Origin: Actinoplanes sp. NBC_00393 | Lineage (GTDB): Bacteria > Actinomycetota > Actinomycetes > Mycobacteriales > Micromonosporaceae | DNA: 64,000 nt | Reading direction: 5' to 3' | NCBI RefSeq assembly: GCF_036053395.1 | Contig: NZ_CP107942.1 | Location: forward strand, 1,330,501-1,394,500 | Part shown: piece by piece, positions 7,765 to 16,378 of the stretch | How the letters are laid out: each line of letters opens with the position of its first letter | Numbering within the stretch: position 1 is the stretch's first letter | The notes under the pieces: model-generated | What the model was told of the DNA's origin: nothing | The model's input: the letters and a program-made list of their open reading frames with translations, nothing else | Databases searched by the model: none | Translations under genes and position numbers: made by a program

Positions 7765-9426
7765 CCTCGGTCTTTCACTTGGCTCATCGTCCATAGCTGC
7801 TGATCGATTGATGTGACTTCGGATGCGGTTTGCCGGGTTGCTGGCATGCTGATGGCCCGGCGCAGGGCCGGGTTCCTCCGTGAAGCTGGTGGGACGTGGG
7901 TTGCTGGGTCAGCCTGCGGGTCGTGGGAGTGCCGCGAGGCGGCTGAAAGCGCTGGTCAGGGCCTCGGTCCAGGGCCAGTCGGCGGCGATGGCGAGGCGGG
8001 TCCGGCGGGCGGTGCGGGTGAGCCGGGCGGCGACGTGCAGCAGCCGGTAGCGCAGTCTCTTGGGCTCGGCGGTGGCGAGGTCGCCGTCGAGGAGCAGGGT
8101 TTGGGTCCAGGCGAGTAGGTCGATGCCGGTCAGGGCGAGTTGTAGCCAGGCCTGGTTGATCGCGAAGTGCCGGGACGGGAACCGGCCGAAGCCGGTGTCC
8201 TTGCCGGTGCGGATGCGGTCTTCGACGCGGGCGTGGGCCCGGTGCCGGGCCTCCAGGAACTGGATGCCGCCGTTGCCGGGTGGGGTGTCGGTGGCGACGA
8301 CCTGATGCCGCCAGCCTTCGATGGTGTCGAACAGCGACAGCTGGGCGCCGGGGTGCGGGCGTTCGCGGCGGACCAGGAACCGGGTGCCCTGCGGCCAGCC
8401 GGTAGCGTCGAACAGGCCGGTGATCTCACAGACCTCGGCGTGTTCACGCAGGTCGCCGTCGGTGTCGATGGCGGGGATCCAGCCGGAGGCCGCGGTGATC
8501 GCTTGCCGGACGGGTTCGGTGATCGCGGTGCCGACGCTGAATCGGATGTCCAGGTGCTGCTCGCGCAGCGATCGGATGTGGGCGAGGAAGCCGTGGCTGG
8601 AGCCGGCCGAGTCGCTGCGCAGCAGGACCGGGGTGCCGTGCCGGTGGGCGTCGGGGATCTGGGTGAGTGCCTGGTCCAGGACGGTGATGTGGTCGGCGGT
8701 GGTGTTCGACCCGGCCCGGCCCTCGCGCAGGAGCCCGGACAGGGCTTCGCCGGTGTTGTCCAGGAAGCAGAACAACGGGTGATAGCCGAAGGTCTTCTTC
8801 CAGGTCCGGGTCGCTGCCTCCTTCTCCGAGTGGCAGATGACGATCGTCGCGTCGATGTCCAGGACCAGGCCCTGCATCTTGCGGCCGGCCACGGTGACCT
8901 GTGGCAGGTCGCCGCGGACCTCGGCGTGCTGAGCCCAGGCCACTTCCCGAGCCTGGGCTCGCGCGGCTCGCAGCTGGGCCAGCATCGCCTCGTCCACCTT
9001 CGACAGCAGCCGCCAGGCGGTCGGGTCGGAGGCGACCGGCCCGAACAGGCCGGCCTGGTCACGCAGGACGGCGAGATCGGCGATCGCTTCGCCGCCGTCG
9101 GCGAGCATCACCGCGAGATCGACCGCGATCCGGCCCGGGTCGTGCCCGCCACCGCGCTGCCGCAGACCCGTCAACCCAAGACTGAACGCGCTGGTCAACC
9201 CGGTCGCGTCGGCGAGATCGGCCAGCAGCCGGGCACCAGCGTGAGCGACCACGCCCCGCCCGCCACCAGTCACCGTGATCTTCGGACGTGTTGCGGTAGC
9301 CTTCACCCAGCAAGTGCCTTCCGTGACAGGAACATCGGACCCTCAGCAAGTCCTATTTTCCCTGATCAGAAGGCACTTCTTCTTTCTCCGCCCACTCCGT
9401 GGACAGCCCTTAACGAAGGGCCGAGG
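7765..9426. mobile_element. IS1380-type insertion sequence, copy A (1662 bp)
   Basis: The element begins CCTCGGTCTTTCACT, and its far end read on the minus strand begins CCTCGGCCCTTCGTT, an imperfect terminal inverted repeat of about 15 bp. TTAG lies directly outside both ends (7761-7764 and 9427-9430), consistent with a 4-bp target duplication. It carries one transposase gene on the minus strand. Copy B follows in the same orientation after just the four TTAG bases. Confidence 0.92.
7909..9306 (-). CDS. IS1380 family transposase (copy A)
   Basis: A full-length DDE transposase of 465 residues. Likely catalytic acidic residues lie in LVLDIDATIVICHSEK (first Asp), LLRSDSAGSSHGF (second Asp) and RVEDRIRTGKDTGFGRFPS (Glu). 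The N-terminal GGGRGVVAHAGARLLADLAD and the C-terminal NQAWLQLALTGIDLLAW are typical of the actinobacterial IS1380 group. The gene is intact and identical in translation to copy B, which suggests recent activity. Several long open frames antisense to it are shadows produced by the GC bias. Confidence 0.95.
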   Translation of the reverse strand: MKATATRPKITVTGGGRGVVAHAGARLLADLADATGLTSAFSLGLTGLRQRGGGHDPGRIAVDLAVMLADGGEAIADLAVLRDQAGLFGPVASDPTAWRLLSKVDEAMLAQLRAARAQAREVAWAQHAEVRGDLPQVTVAGRKMQGLVLDIDATIVICHSEKEAATRTWKKTFGYHPLFCFLDNTGEALSGLLREGRAGSNTTADHITVLDQALTQIPDAHRHGTPVLLRSDSAGSSHGFLAHIRSLREQHLDIRFSVGTAITEPVRQAITAASGWIPAIDTDGDLREHAEVCEITGLFDATGWPQGTRFLVRRERPHPGAQLSLFDTIEGWRHQVVATDTPPGNGGIQFLEARHRAHARVEDRIRTGKDTGFGRFPSRHFAINQAWLQLALTGIDLLAWTQTLLLDGDLATAEPKRLRYRLLHVAARLTRTARRTRLAIAADWPWTEALTSAFSRLAALPRPAG

Positions 9427-9430
9427 TTAG
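9427..9430. repeat. TTAG target duplication shared by two IS copies
   Basis: TTAG occurs at 7761-7764, 9427-9430 and 11093-11096, that is, before, between and after the two elements. One TTAG serves as right flank of copy A and left flank of copy B. A single insertion would give two TTAGs; the tandem needs either insertion of a second copy into the duplicated target or unequal recombination between sister copies. Confidence 0.9.
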
Positions 9431-11092
9431 CCTCGGTCTTTCACTTGGCTCATCGTCCATAGCTGCTGATCGATTGATGTGACTTCGGATGCGGTTTGCC
9501 GGGTTGCTGGCATGCTGATGGCCCGGCGCAGGGCCGGGTTCCTCCGTGAAGCTGGTGGGACGTGGGTTGCTGGGTCAGCCTGCGGGTCGTGGGAGTGCCG
9601 CGAGGCGGCTGAAAGCGCTGGTCAGGGCCTCGGTCCAGGGCCAGTCGGCGGCGATGGCGAGGCGGGTCCGGCGGGCGGTGCGGGTGAGCCGGGCGGCGAC
9701 GTGCAGCAGCCGGTAGCGCAGTCTCTTGGGCTCGGCGGTGGCGAGGTCGCCGTCGAGGAGCAGGGTTTGGGTCCAGGCGAGTAGGTCGATGCCGGTCAGG
9801 GCGAGTTGTAGCCAGGCCTGGTTGATCGCGAAGTGCCGGGACGGGAACCGGCCGAAGCCGGTGTCCTTGCCGGTGCGGATGCGGTCTTCGACGCGGGCGT
9901 GGGCCCGGTGCCGGGCCTCCAGGAACTGGATGCCGCCGTTGCCGGGTGGGGTGTCGGTGGCGACGACCTGATGCCGCCAGCCTTCGATGGTGTCGAACAG
10001 CGACAGCTGGGCGCCGGGGTGCGGGCGTTCGCGGCGGACCAGGAACCGGGTGCCCTGCGGCCAGCCGGTAGCGTCGAACAGGCCGGTGATCTCACAGACC
10101 TCGGCGTGTTCACGCAGGTCGCCGTCGGTGTCGATGGCGGGGATCCAGCCGGAGGCCGCGGTGATCGCTTGCCGGACGGGTTCGGTGATCGCGGTGCCGA
10201 CGCTGAATCGGATGTCCAGGTGCTGCTCGCGCAGCGATCGGATGTGGGCGAGGAAGCCGTGGCTGGAGCCGGCCGAGTCGCTGCGCAGCAGGACCGGGGT
10301 GCCGTGCCGGTGGGCGTCGGGGATCTGGGTGAGTGCCTGGTCCAGGACGGTGATGTGGTCGGCGGTGGTGTTCGACCCGGCCCGGCCCTCGCGCAGGAGC
10401 CCGGACAGGGCTTCGCCGGTGTTGTCCAGGAAGCAGAACAACGGGTGATAGCCGAAGGTCTTCTTCCAGGTCCGGGTCGCTGCCTCCTTCTCCGAGTGGC
10501 AGATGACGATCGTCGCGTCGATGTCCAGGACCAGGCCCTGCATCTTGCGGCCGGCCACGGTGACCTGTGGCAGGTCGCCGCGGACCTCGGCGTGCTGAGC
10601 CCAGGCCACTTCCCGAGCCTGGGCTCGCGCGGCTCGCAGCTGGGCCAGCATCGCCTCGTCCACCTTCGACAGCAGCCGCCAGGCGGTCGGGTCGGAGGCG
10701 ACCGGCCCGAACAGGCCGGCCTGGTCACGCAGGACGGCGAGATCGGCGATCGCTTCGCCGCCGTCGGCGAGCATCACCGCGAGATCGACCGCGATCCGGC
10801 CCGGGTCGTGCCCGCCACCGCGCTGCCGCAGACCCGTCAACCCAAGACTGAACGCGCTGGTCAACCCGGTCGCGTCGGCGAGATCGGCCAGCAGCCGGGC
10901 ACCAGCGTGAGCGACCACGCCCCGCCCGCCACCAGTCACCGTGATCTTCGGACGTGTTGCGGTAGCCTTCACCCAGCAAGTGCCTTCCGTGACAGGAACA
11001 TCGGACCCTCAGCAAGTCCTATTTTCCCTGATCAGAAGGCACTTCTTCTTTCTCCGCCCACTCCGTGGACAGCCCTTAACGAAGGGCCGAGG
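9431..11092. mobile_element. IS1380-type insertion sequence, copy B (1662 bp)
   Basis: It has the same length, ends and orientation as copy A, offset by exactly 1666 bases. I found no difference between the two copies in the stretches compared, and their open frames translate identically. The right end abuts TTAG at 11093-11096, followed by sequence that rejoins the left flank of copy A when both elements are removed. Confidence 0.92.
9575..10972 (-). CDS. IS1380 family transposase (copy B)
   Basis: A 465-residue transposase, identical in translation to copy A, with the same DDE residues and start (MKATATRPKITVTGGG). Both copies being intact means either could supply transposase. The tandem direct arrangement also places the right end of one element four bases from the left end of the other, the abutted-end geometry that favours further transposition in some IS families. 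Whether IS1380 elements exploit this is not known to me. Confidence 0.95.
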   Translation of the reverse strand: MKATATRPKITVTGGGRGVVAHAGARLLADLADATGLTSAFSLGLTGLRQRGGGHDPGRIAVDLAVMLADGGEAIADLAVLRDQAGLFGPVASDPTAWRLLSKVDEAMLAQLRAARAQAREVAWAQHAEVRGDLPQVTVAGRKMQGLVLDIDATIVICHSEKEAATRTWKKTFGYHPLFCFLDNTGEALSGLLREGRAGSNTTADHITVLDQALTQIPDAHRHGTPVLLRSDSAGSSHGFLAHIRSLREQHLDIRFSVGTAITEPVRQAITAASGWIPAIDTDGDLREHAEVCEITGLFDATGWPQGTRFLVRRERPHPGAQLSLFDTIEGWRHQVVATDTPPGNGGIQFLEARHRAHARVEDRIRTGKDTGFGRFPSRHFAINQAWLQLALTGIDLLAWTQTLLLDGDLATAEPKRLRYRLLHVAARLTRTARRTRLAIAADWPWTEALTSAFSRLAALPRPAG

Positions 11093-11151
11093 TTAGGGTG
11101 GACGAACTGGAGCACGAACTGTTCGGTCGCTGAGAGCAGGGGAGCGAAACG

Positions 11152-11745
11152 ATGGCACGGGTCGTCATGCAAGCTGTGGTCTCGCTGGACGGATACATCG
11201 CCTACCCCGACGATTCGGTCGGGCCTCTGTTCGACTGGTACGGAAACGGCGACGTCACCGTCCACGCGAATGACAAGTGGTCGTTCAACGTGAGCCAGGC
11301 GTCTGCCCAATACCTGCAGCCGTTCTGGGACGACGTCAAATGCACGGTGATCGGTCGCCACCTGTTCGACACCACCGACGGCTGGTCTGGTGTGCCGGCA
11401 GCCGGAGACTCACTGGTGGTCATCACCCATCGGCCGCTGCCTGAGGAGTGGCTCTCCAGGTTCCCCGACGCGCCGTTCCACACCGCAGGGTCCGTCGAGG
11501 AAGGCATCAGACTCGCGAGAGAGCTGGCGGGAGACGGCCTGGTCTGCGTGACCGCGGGCGATGTCGGCGGGCAGGCGTTCTCGGCGGGTCTCGTCGACGA
11601 GGTGGCGATGGACCTCGTACCGGTGGTCCTGGGTAAAGGGGTGCGGTTCTTCGGCAGCCACGCCGGCACCGTCCTGCTCGAGGATCCGGACAGCATCGTG
11701 CATGGTGATCGCGTTCTCCACCTGCACTACACAGTCAAGCGATAG
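11152..11745 (+). CDS. Dihydrofolate reductase family protein (RibD C-terminal type)
   Basis: A protein of 197 residues with the fold marks of the RibD C-terminal/DHFR-like family: the start ARVVMQAVVSLDGYIA, the VIGRHLFDTTDGW segment, the VCVTAGDVGGQAF nucleotide-binding turn, and the VDEVAMDLVPVVLGKGVRFF strand pair near the end. Members bind NADPH and are mostly uncharacterised reductases; true folate reduction is unlikely. The ribosome site GGGGAGCG precedes the ATG. The gene sits 55 bases after IS copy B, so the insertion may have separated it from its original promoter. The next gene follows after 18 bases. Confidence 0.9.
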   Translation: MARVVMQAVVSLDGYIAYPDDSVGPLFDWYGNGDVTVHANDKWSFNVSQASAQYLQPFWDDVKCTVIGRHLFDTTDGWSGVPAAGDSLVVITHRPLPEEWLSRFPDAPFHTAGSVEEGIRLARELAGDGLVCVTAGDVGGQAFSAGLVDEVAMDLVPVVLGKGVRFFGSHAGTVLLEDPDSIVHGDRVLHLHYTVKR

Positions 11746-11763
11746 CGCGATCCGAAAGGGCTG

Positions 11764-12564
11764 ATGACCGTGCGGCCCGGCTCCGATTTCCTCTCGACGG
11801 CACAGGCGATCCTGCGGCACGAACGCGACCGGCTGACCGTTCTGCTGTCCTGCCCGTACGATCTTGTCCTGGTCGGTGGCAGTTCGCTTCCCGGCGCCCT
11901 CACGAAGGGCGACGTCGATCTGCACCTGCGGATACCGCCCGCCGATTTCGCCGCGGTGGTGACCACGCTGCGGTCGGTTTACCAGGTGGTGCACCCGGAG
12001 ATCTGGCAGGCGACGCTCGCCACCTTCTCGGTCGAGGCCGCCTTGCCGACCGGCGTGGCAGTCACTCCGGCCGGATCGGAGCACGACGTACGGTTCACCC
12101 GCACCTGGGAACGCATGGCCGCGGACCCCGCCCTGGTGCAGACGTACAACGACATCAAGCTCCGCCACCTCGGCGATCCCGACGAGTACGAACGGCAGAA
12201 GTCCGCCTTCTTCGACTCGCTCCTCAAGGATGACAGCCCCCGCTCCGTCGCCTATGCCTTCAACGACTGCATCAACGACCGCGACCTCGCCGGTCTCAGC
12301 GCGCTCATGACGGACGACCACACGTTCGTCGACGCGGCCGGCGCAGCGATCACGGGAAAGGCAGCGTGCGCCGAGGCCTGGCGGAGCTTCTTCGCGGCGT
12401 TCCCCGACTACCGCAACGAATTCGTGACAGTGAATGTCGACGGCGGCACCGTGACCGTCACCGGCTATTCGACATGCAGCGAACCGGCCCTCGCCGGACC
12501 GGCCCGCTGGACCGCCACCGTGGTGGACGGCAGAGTCTCCCGCTGGCAGGTCACCGACGGCTGA
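11764..12564 (+). CDS. Fusion of GrpB-like domain and SnoaL/NTF2-like domain
   Basis: A protein of 266 residues with two parts. Residues 1-155 resemble the GrpB/UPF0157 nucleotidyltransferase-like fold, with LVLVGGSSLPGALTKGDVDL carrying the G-S and D-x-D pattern, and KLRHLGDPDEYERQKSAFFD at the end. Residues 160-266 form a SnoaL-like NTF2 fold (AYAFNDCINDRDLAGLSALM, then DDHTFVDAAG and a WxxFFAAFPDYRNEF segment). Proteins with the second fold often bind small hydrophobic ligands or act as isomerases. The combination in one chain is unusual; I know of no function for it. A stand-alone GrpB protein is encoded at 60389. Confidence 0.8.
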   Translation: MTVRPGSDFLSTAQAILRHERDRLTVLLSCPYDLVLVGGSSLPGALTKGDVDLHLRIPPADFAAVVTTLRSVYQVVHPEIWQATLATFSVEAALPTGVAVTPAGSEHDVRFTRTWERMAADPALVQTYNDIKLRHLGDPDEYERQKSAFFDSLLKDDSPRSVAYAFNDCINDRDLAGLSALMTDDHTFVDAAGAAITGKAACAEAWRSFFAAFPDYRNEFVTVNVDGGTVTVTGYSTCSEPALAGPARWTATVVDGRVSRWQVTDG

Positions 12565-12579
12565 CGCGCGCTGCGCGCT

Positions 12580-13395
12580 TCAGGAGACGCCGAACTCGTC
12601 CTTCATGACCTTGGCGACCGGCGAATCGGGCCGCTCCCGGGGCACGCCGTCGACGATCACGTCGACAACCTCGTCGAAGAACGCGACAAGGCCCGCGAGC
12701 GGCGACGCGTCGGGCAGCGGATCCGGGTAGGTCCAGGCCAGATTCTCCCCTGCCGCGAATGACAGGTACGTCGCGCGGCCCTTGTATGGACAGGCCGTCA
12801 CCATGTCGCTGGGCAGGACCTCCGCCTTGAGGTCCTCGCGGGGCAGGTAGAAGCGCGGGTACAGCTTCGTCTCGAACGCGAGTGTCGGGGTGTGCGACTC
12901 GGCGAGCAGCACGCCGTCCCGCTCGATGCGCACGTGCCGGCTGCTGCGCCGCGCGTCGACGCGGGAGAACGGGTCGCGAGGGTGTGAGAAGACGGGCTCG
13001 TCCTCCTCCGTCCAGTCGAAGGCGTCGAAATCGAACGCGACGTGACCGGTTAGGTCCCCGTCGTCCGGGCGGAACGCGGCGCGCTCGCGGACGTCGTCGC
13101 CCTCGCGTACGTCGTACGCCTGCCCGGGCGTGGAGTGCGCGGCGAACGGGATGCCGGGGTGCAGCACCGCTACGTCGCTGCCCGCAGCCGGCTCCACGGG
13201 CACGAGCTCGGCTCGGACGTCCTTGTCCGGCACGGCGTAGGTGGGCACGATGCGCCGCGGTTCCCACAGCAGCAGCGCGGCACGGCTGTCGATGACGAGC
13301 CGGCTGCCGAGCCGGGCGCGGACCCATTTGTCCGTCGGCTCGTGCCGTAGCACGCCGAGCAACCTCATCATTTCGTCACCCACGTTCACGCTCAT
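12580..13395 (-). CDS. DUF427 domain protein, two tandem domains
   Basis: A protein of 271 residues with two DUF427 repeats. The first is around residues 20-125 (RARLGSRLVIDSRAALLLWE). The second is around 145-255 (HVRIERDGVLLAESHTPTLA, then PSDMVTACPYKGRATYLSF and NLAWTYPDP). DUF427 proteins are small beta-rich proteins of unknown role, frequent in actinobacteria. The CPYKGRA motif is well preserved in the second copy only. It converges on the fusion gene at 11764 with 15 bases between stops. Confidence 0.88.
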   Translation of the reverse strand: MSVNVGDEMMRLLGVLRHEPTDKWVRARLGSRLVIDSRAALLLWEPRRIVPTYAVPDKDVRAELVPVEPAAGSDVAVLHPGIPFAAHSTPGQAYDVREGDDVRERAAFRPDDGDLTGHVAFDFDAFDWTEEDEPVFSHPRDPFSRVDARRSSRHVRIERDGVLLAESHTPTLAFETKLYPRFYLPREDLKAEVLPSDMVTACPYKGRATYLSFAAGENLAWTYPDPLPDASPLAGLVAFFDEVVDVIVDGVPRERPDSPVAKVMKDEFGVS

Positions 13396-13475
13396 GACGG
13401 CAAGTCTTACCGCTGAACGCGCGCTCGGACGCCTTCCATCAGATTCGCGACTCGCCTTCCTTTAGTCGGTGTCTT

Positions 13476-13493
13476 ATAGTCGGATCCGACTAT
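13476..13493. promoter_or_regulatory. Perfect palindrome, likely PadR operator
   Basis: ATAGTCGGATCCGACTAT is an 18-bp perfect palindrome located 14 bases upstream of the PadR ATG at 13507. A further half-site TTAGTCGG lies at 13462-13469. Placement over the promoter and next to the ribosome site suggests autoregulation of the PadR-monooxygenase operon. Confidence 0.75.
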
Positions 13494-13506
13494 GGAGGGG
13501 TTCAGG

Positions 13507-14106
13507 ATGGCGCGACGGAAGGTCTCCAACACGTTGGCACTGGCCGTGCTCGGCCTGCTGCAGGAGAAGACCATGCATCCCTACGAGATGGCCTCGACGC
13601 TGCGCGAACGAGGCAAGGACAACAGCTTCAAGGTCAACACCGGTTCGCTGTACGACACGGTGCAGTCCCTCCTGCGCCACGGCTGGATCGCTGAGGTCGA
13701 GACGGTGCGTGACAGTCGGCGGCCGGAGCGGACCGTCTATGCGACCACCGAGGTGGGACAGCAGGAGTTCGTCAGCTGGGTCGACGAGTTGATCCGTACA
13801 CCTGCAACGGAGTATCCGAAATTCATGGCCGCGGTCTCGTACCTCGGCGCTCTCGGACCGGAACGAGCCGCGGAAGCCCTCACCGAACGGGTCCGGCACC
13901 TCGATCGGCAGATCGAGGAGGCCCAGCAGATGCTGGACGAGACAGTCGGCACCGGGCTGCTGCCCCGCCTTTTCATGATCGAAGGTGAGTACGCGCTGCA
14001 CGCCCTGCAAGCCGAGCGCGCGTGGACACAACGGACGCGCGACGAGATCCGCGACGGCACGTTGTCCTGGCCCGAGACGTGGTCCGACCCGAAGGACACG
14101 CCATGA
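13507..14106 (+). CDS. PadR family transcriptional regulator
   Basis: A protein of 199 residues of the long PadR class. The winged helix spans about residues 8-85 (LALAVLGLLQEKTMHPYEMA, NTGSLYDTVQSLLRHGWI, then the wing RRPERTVYATTEVGQQEF), and a C-terminal helical dimerisation domain follows. The start is set at ATG 13507 because GGAGGGG sits 7 bases before it; the ATG at 13492 lies inside the operator. The stop overlaps the next ATG (ATGA), so it is co-translated with the flavin monooxygenase, probably as a repressor released by that enzyme's substrate. Confidence 0.93.
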   Translation: MARRKVSNTLALAVLGLLQEKTMHPYEMASTLRERGKDNSFKVNTGSLYDTVQSLLRHGWIAEVETVRDSRRPERTVYATTEVGQQEFVSWVDELIRTPATEYPKFMAAVSYLGALGPERAAEALTERVRHLDRQIEEAQQMLDETVGTGLLPRLFMIEGEYALHALQAERAWTQRTRDEIRDGTLSWPETWSDPKDTP

Positions 14107-15545
14107 TCGACGTTCTCATCGCCGGAGCCGGCCCGGCCGGGCTGATGCTGGCCTGCGAGCTCCGCCTCGCCGGCATCGACACCGTAGTGGTCGAGCGTCA
14201 TGCGCAGCGGCCCGGCTTCTGCCGCGGGTTCACGCTCAACTCCCGCTCCCTGGATCTTCTCGCACGACGGGGCCTTGCCGCACCACTCATCGCCGAAGGG
14301 TGGCAGGCGCCGCAGGCCGCCTTCACCTCGCTGCCGGTGACTCTCGGGCTCGCCGACGCGTTCACCGACCACCCCTACACCCTCGGAATCCCGCAGACCC
14401 GGGTGGAAGAATTTCTGGAGGAGCAGGCGACCCGGCTCGGTGCCGACATCCGGCGCGGGCAGGAATTGCTCGACCTGGAGGAGGCCGACGACGCGGTCCT
14501 GGTCACCGTCGGCGACCATCGCCTGCGAGCCCGGTACGTCGTGGGCTGCGACGGAAGCCGCAGCACTGTCCGCAAGAGGGCCGGCATCGCTTTTCCGGGA
14601 ACCGATGCCACCCGCTACTCACTTCTCGGCGATGTCACCCTCGCCGATCCCGAAGCACTGCCATTCGGCGTAAGCACCGGGCCCGGCGGATCGGTGTTCC
14701 TGATTCCGCGTCCCGGCTACGTACGGATCACCACCGACGACCCGCAACCCGATGCCCCGGTCACCCTGGCGGCCCTGCAGTCAGCGGTCGACCATGCTCT
14801 CGGCCGCCACGTCCGGCTGACCGAACCTCGCTGGGTGACCCGGTTCAGCGACGCCTCACGACAGGCGGAGCGTTACGTACACGGCCGGGTCATCCTGGCC
14901 GGCGACGCCGCGCACATCCACCCACCGGCGGGCGCGATCGGCATCAACGTGGCGCTGGACGATGCGTTCAACCTGGGCTGGAAGCTGGCGGCCACCGTTC
15001 ACGGAACTGCACCGGACCATCTGCTCGAGAGCTACCACACCGAGCGGCATGCCGTCGGGCAGAAGGTGCTGGCCAGCACCCGCGCCCAGGTGCTGCTCGG
15101 CAACGCCGACGACAAACTGCAACCGCTCGTCGACCTGCTCACCCGGGTAGCCACACACCCCGGCGGCAATCAGGCCTTCGCCGAGGTCGTCACCTGCCTT
15201 GACACCTCATACGACATGACACCTGCGGGAAGTCATCCGTGGCTGGGCCGACTGTTCCCGAACCTCCAGCTCACCACAGCCGCCGGCGTCACCGAGGTGG
15301 CCGAGCTTCTGTCACCCGGACGCCCGTTACTGATCGATCTGGCCGGACACCACGCCATGAGGCCGTGGGCCGACCACGTCGACGTCGTAGAGGCGGCCTG
15401 CCCCGAGCAACCGGACCTCGAGGCTGTCATGCTGCGCCCGGACGGACATACCGCGTGGATTCGCGGCAACGACAGCGACACCCCCGAACAGGCAATCCAC
15501 CACTGGTTGGGCCAACGGACCACGACGCCGAACGCACCGAGATAA
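14103..15545 (+). CDS. FAD-dependent aromatic monooxygenase
   Basis: A class A flavoprotein monooxygenase of 480 residues. FAD binding is shown by GAGPAG at residues 8-13 with the following ERHAQRP, the DG motif VGCDGSRSTVRKRAG around 152-166, and the GD motif VILAGDAAHIHPPAGAIGIN around 264-283. The C-terminal thioredoxin-like domain ends with LRPDGHTAWI. It resembles phenol/TfdB and rifampicin-type monooxygenases, which hydroxylate phenolic or polyketide substrates using NAD(P)H and O2. It overlaps the PadR gene by ATGA. A role in detoxifying an aromatic antibiotic is plausible but unproven. Confidence 0.93.
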   Translation: MIDVLIAGAGPAGLMLACELRLAGIDTVVVERHAQRPGFCRGFTLNSRSLDLLARRGLAAPLIAEGWQAPQAAFTSLPVTLGLADAFTDHPYTLGIPQTRVEEFLEEQATRLGADIRRGQELLDLEEADDAVLVTVGDHRLRARYVVGCDGSRSTVRKRAGIAFPGTDATRYSLLGDVTLADPEALPFGVSTGPGGSVFLIPRPGYVRITTDDPQPDAPVTLAALQSAVDHALGRHVRLTEPRWVTRFSDASRQAERYVHGRVILAGDAAHIHPPAGAIGINVALDDAFNLGWKLAATVHGTAPDHLLESYHTERHAVGQKVLASTRAQVLLGNADDKLQPLVDLLTRVATHPGGNQAFAEVVTCLDTSYDMTPAGSHPWLGRLFPNLQLTTAAGVTEVAELLSPGRPLLIDLAGHHAMRPWADHVDVVEAACPEQPDLEAVMLRPDGHTAWIRGNDSDTPEQAIHHWLGQRTTTPNAPR

Positions 15546-15571
15546 TCGGTGCTGCAGCTCAGTCCGCCCGG

Positions 15572-16318
15572 TCAGCGCGGCAGCGAGAGCAGAGCTTCCA
15601 CCACCGCGTCCGGCGCCCGCAGCGGCACGAAATGGTCGACGCCGGGCAGTCGCACGAGCCGGCAGCCGGGAAGGCGCCGCGCCGCCTCCACGCAGGCCGG
15701 GACGAACGATGGGCGTTCGAGGTCGCCGAGCAGCAGCACGCTGGGGGTGGCGACCTGCTCCAGGCGGGACCACGCGTCGCCGTCATCGGCGAAGAAGGCA
15801 CCGCCCCAATGGAGCCAGTAGCGGACCGCCGAGCGCAGCAGATCGACGACGAGCGGGTCTCGCCCGGCCCTGGCCCACCGGGCGACGCCCTGCTCGACGA
15901 AGACGTCCGGATCAGCGCTGTCCGGCTCGTCGTCCGGGCCGTGGGCGGGCGGGGCACCGGAGATACCGGGGCAGGCCAGCACCAGCCCGCGGACCCGGTC
16001 CGGCTCGGCGAGGGCAAGGTCGAGCGCGGTGCCGCCACCCATGCTGCAGCCGGCGAACAAGGCCGGCCCGACGTCGAGCAGGTCCAGCAACCGGCGTAAG
16101 TCGTCCAGCCGGGAGAACCGCCCGACCGGCGGCGCTGAACGGCCGAAACCCCGCACGTCATAGCGCACCATCCGGAACTGTCCCTCGAGCCGCTCCCAGA
16201 CGGGATCCCAGATCCGCGCGTCGCCGACTCCCGGATGCAGCAGCACCACCGGCGGCAATGCACCCCCGGAGTCCTCGACCCAGAGAGATCCGCCACCCAC
16301 ATCGATCACCCGCTCCAC
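15572..16318 (-). CDS. Alpha/beta hydrolase
   Basis: A protein of 248 residues with a standard alpha/beta hydrolase core. HPG near residue 28 is the oxyanion region, S92 in AGCSMGGG is the nucleophile, D in LLLGDLERP is the likely acid, and H in LPGVDHFVPL is the base. There is no signal peptide, so it is cytoplasmic. The family covers esterases, lactonases and C-C hydrolases; the substrate is not predictable. It converges on the monooxygenase gene with 26 bases between. Confidence 0.92.
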   Translation of the reverse strand: MERVIDVGGGSLWVEDSGGALPPVVLLHPGVGDARIWDPVWERLEGQFRMVRYDVRGFGRSAPPVGRFSRLDDLRRLLDLLDVGPALFAGCSMGGGTALDLALAEPDRVRGLVLACPGISGAPPAHGPDDEPDSADPDVFVEQGVARWARAGRDPLVVDLLRSAVRYWLHWGGAFFADDGDAWSRLEQVATPSVLLLGDLERPSFVPACVEAARRLPGCRLVRLPGVDHFVPLRAPDAVVEALLSLPR

Positions 16319-16378
16319 GGCGACGACCCTGCCACACCAGCGCTGACCTTCCGTCGCCCCTCCACCCGAAGGAAGGGT

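Noticed and set aside
8167..9462. Long plus-strand open frames antisense to both transposases
   Set aside because: They mirror the transposase codons, have low-complexity Gly/Ala/Arg composition, lack ribosome sites and run past the IS end. They are GC-bias shadows.
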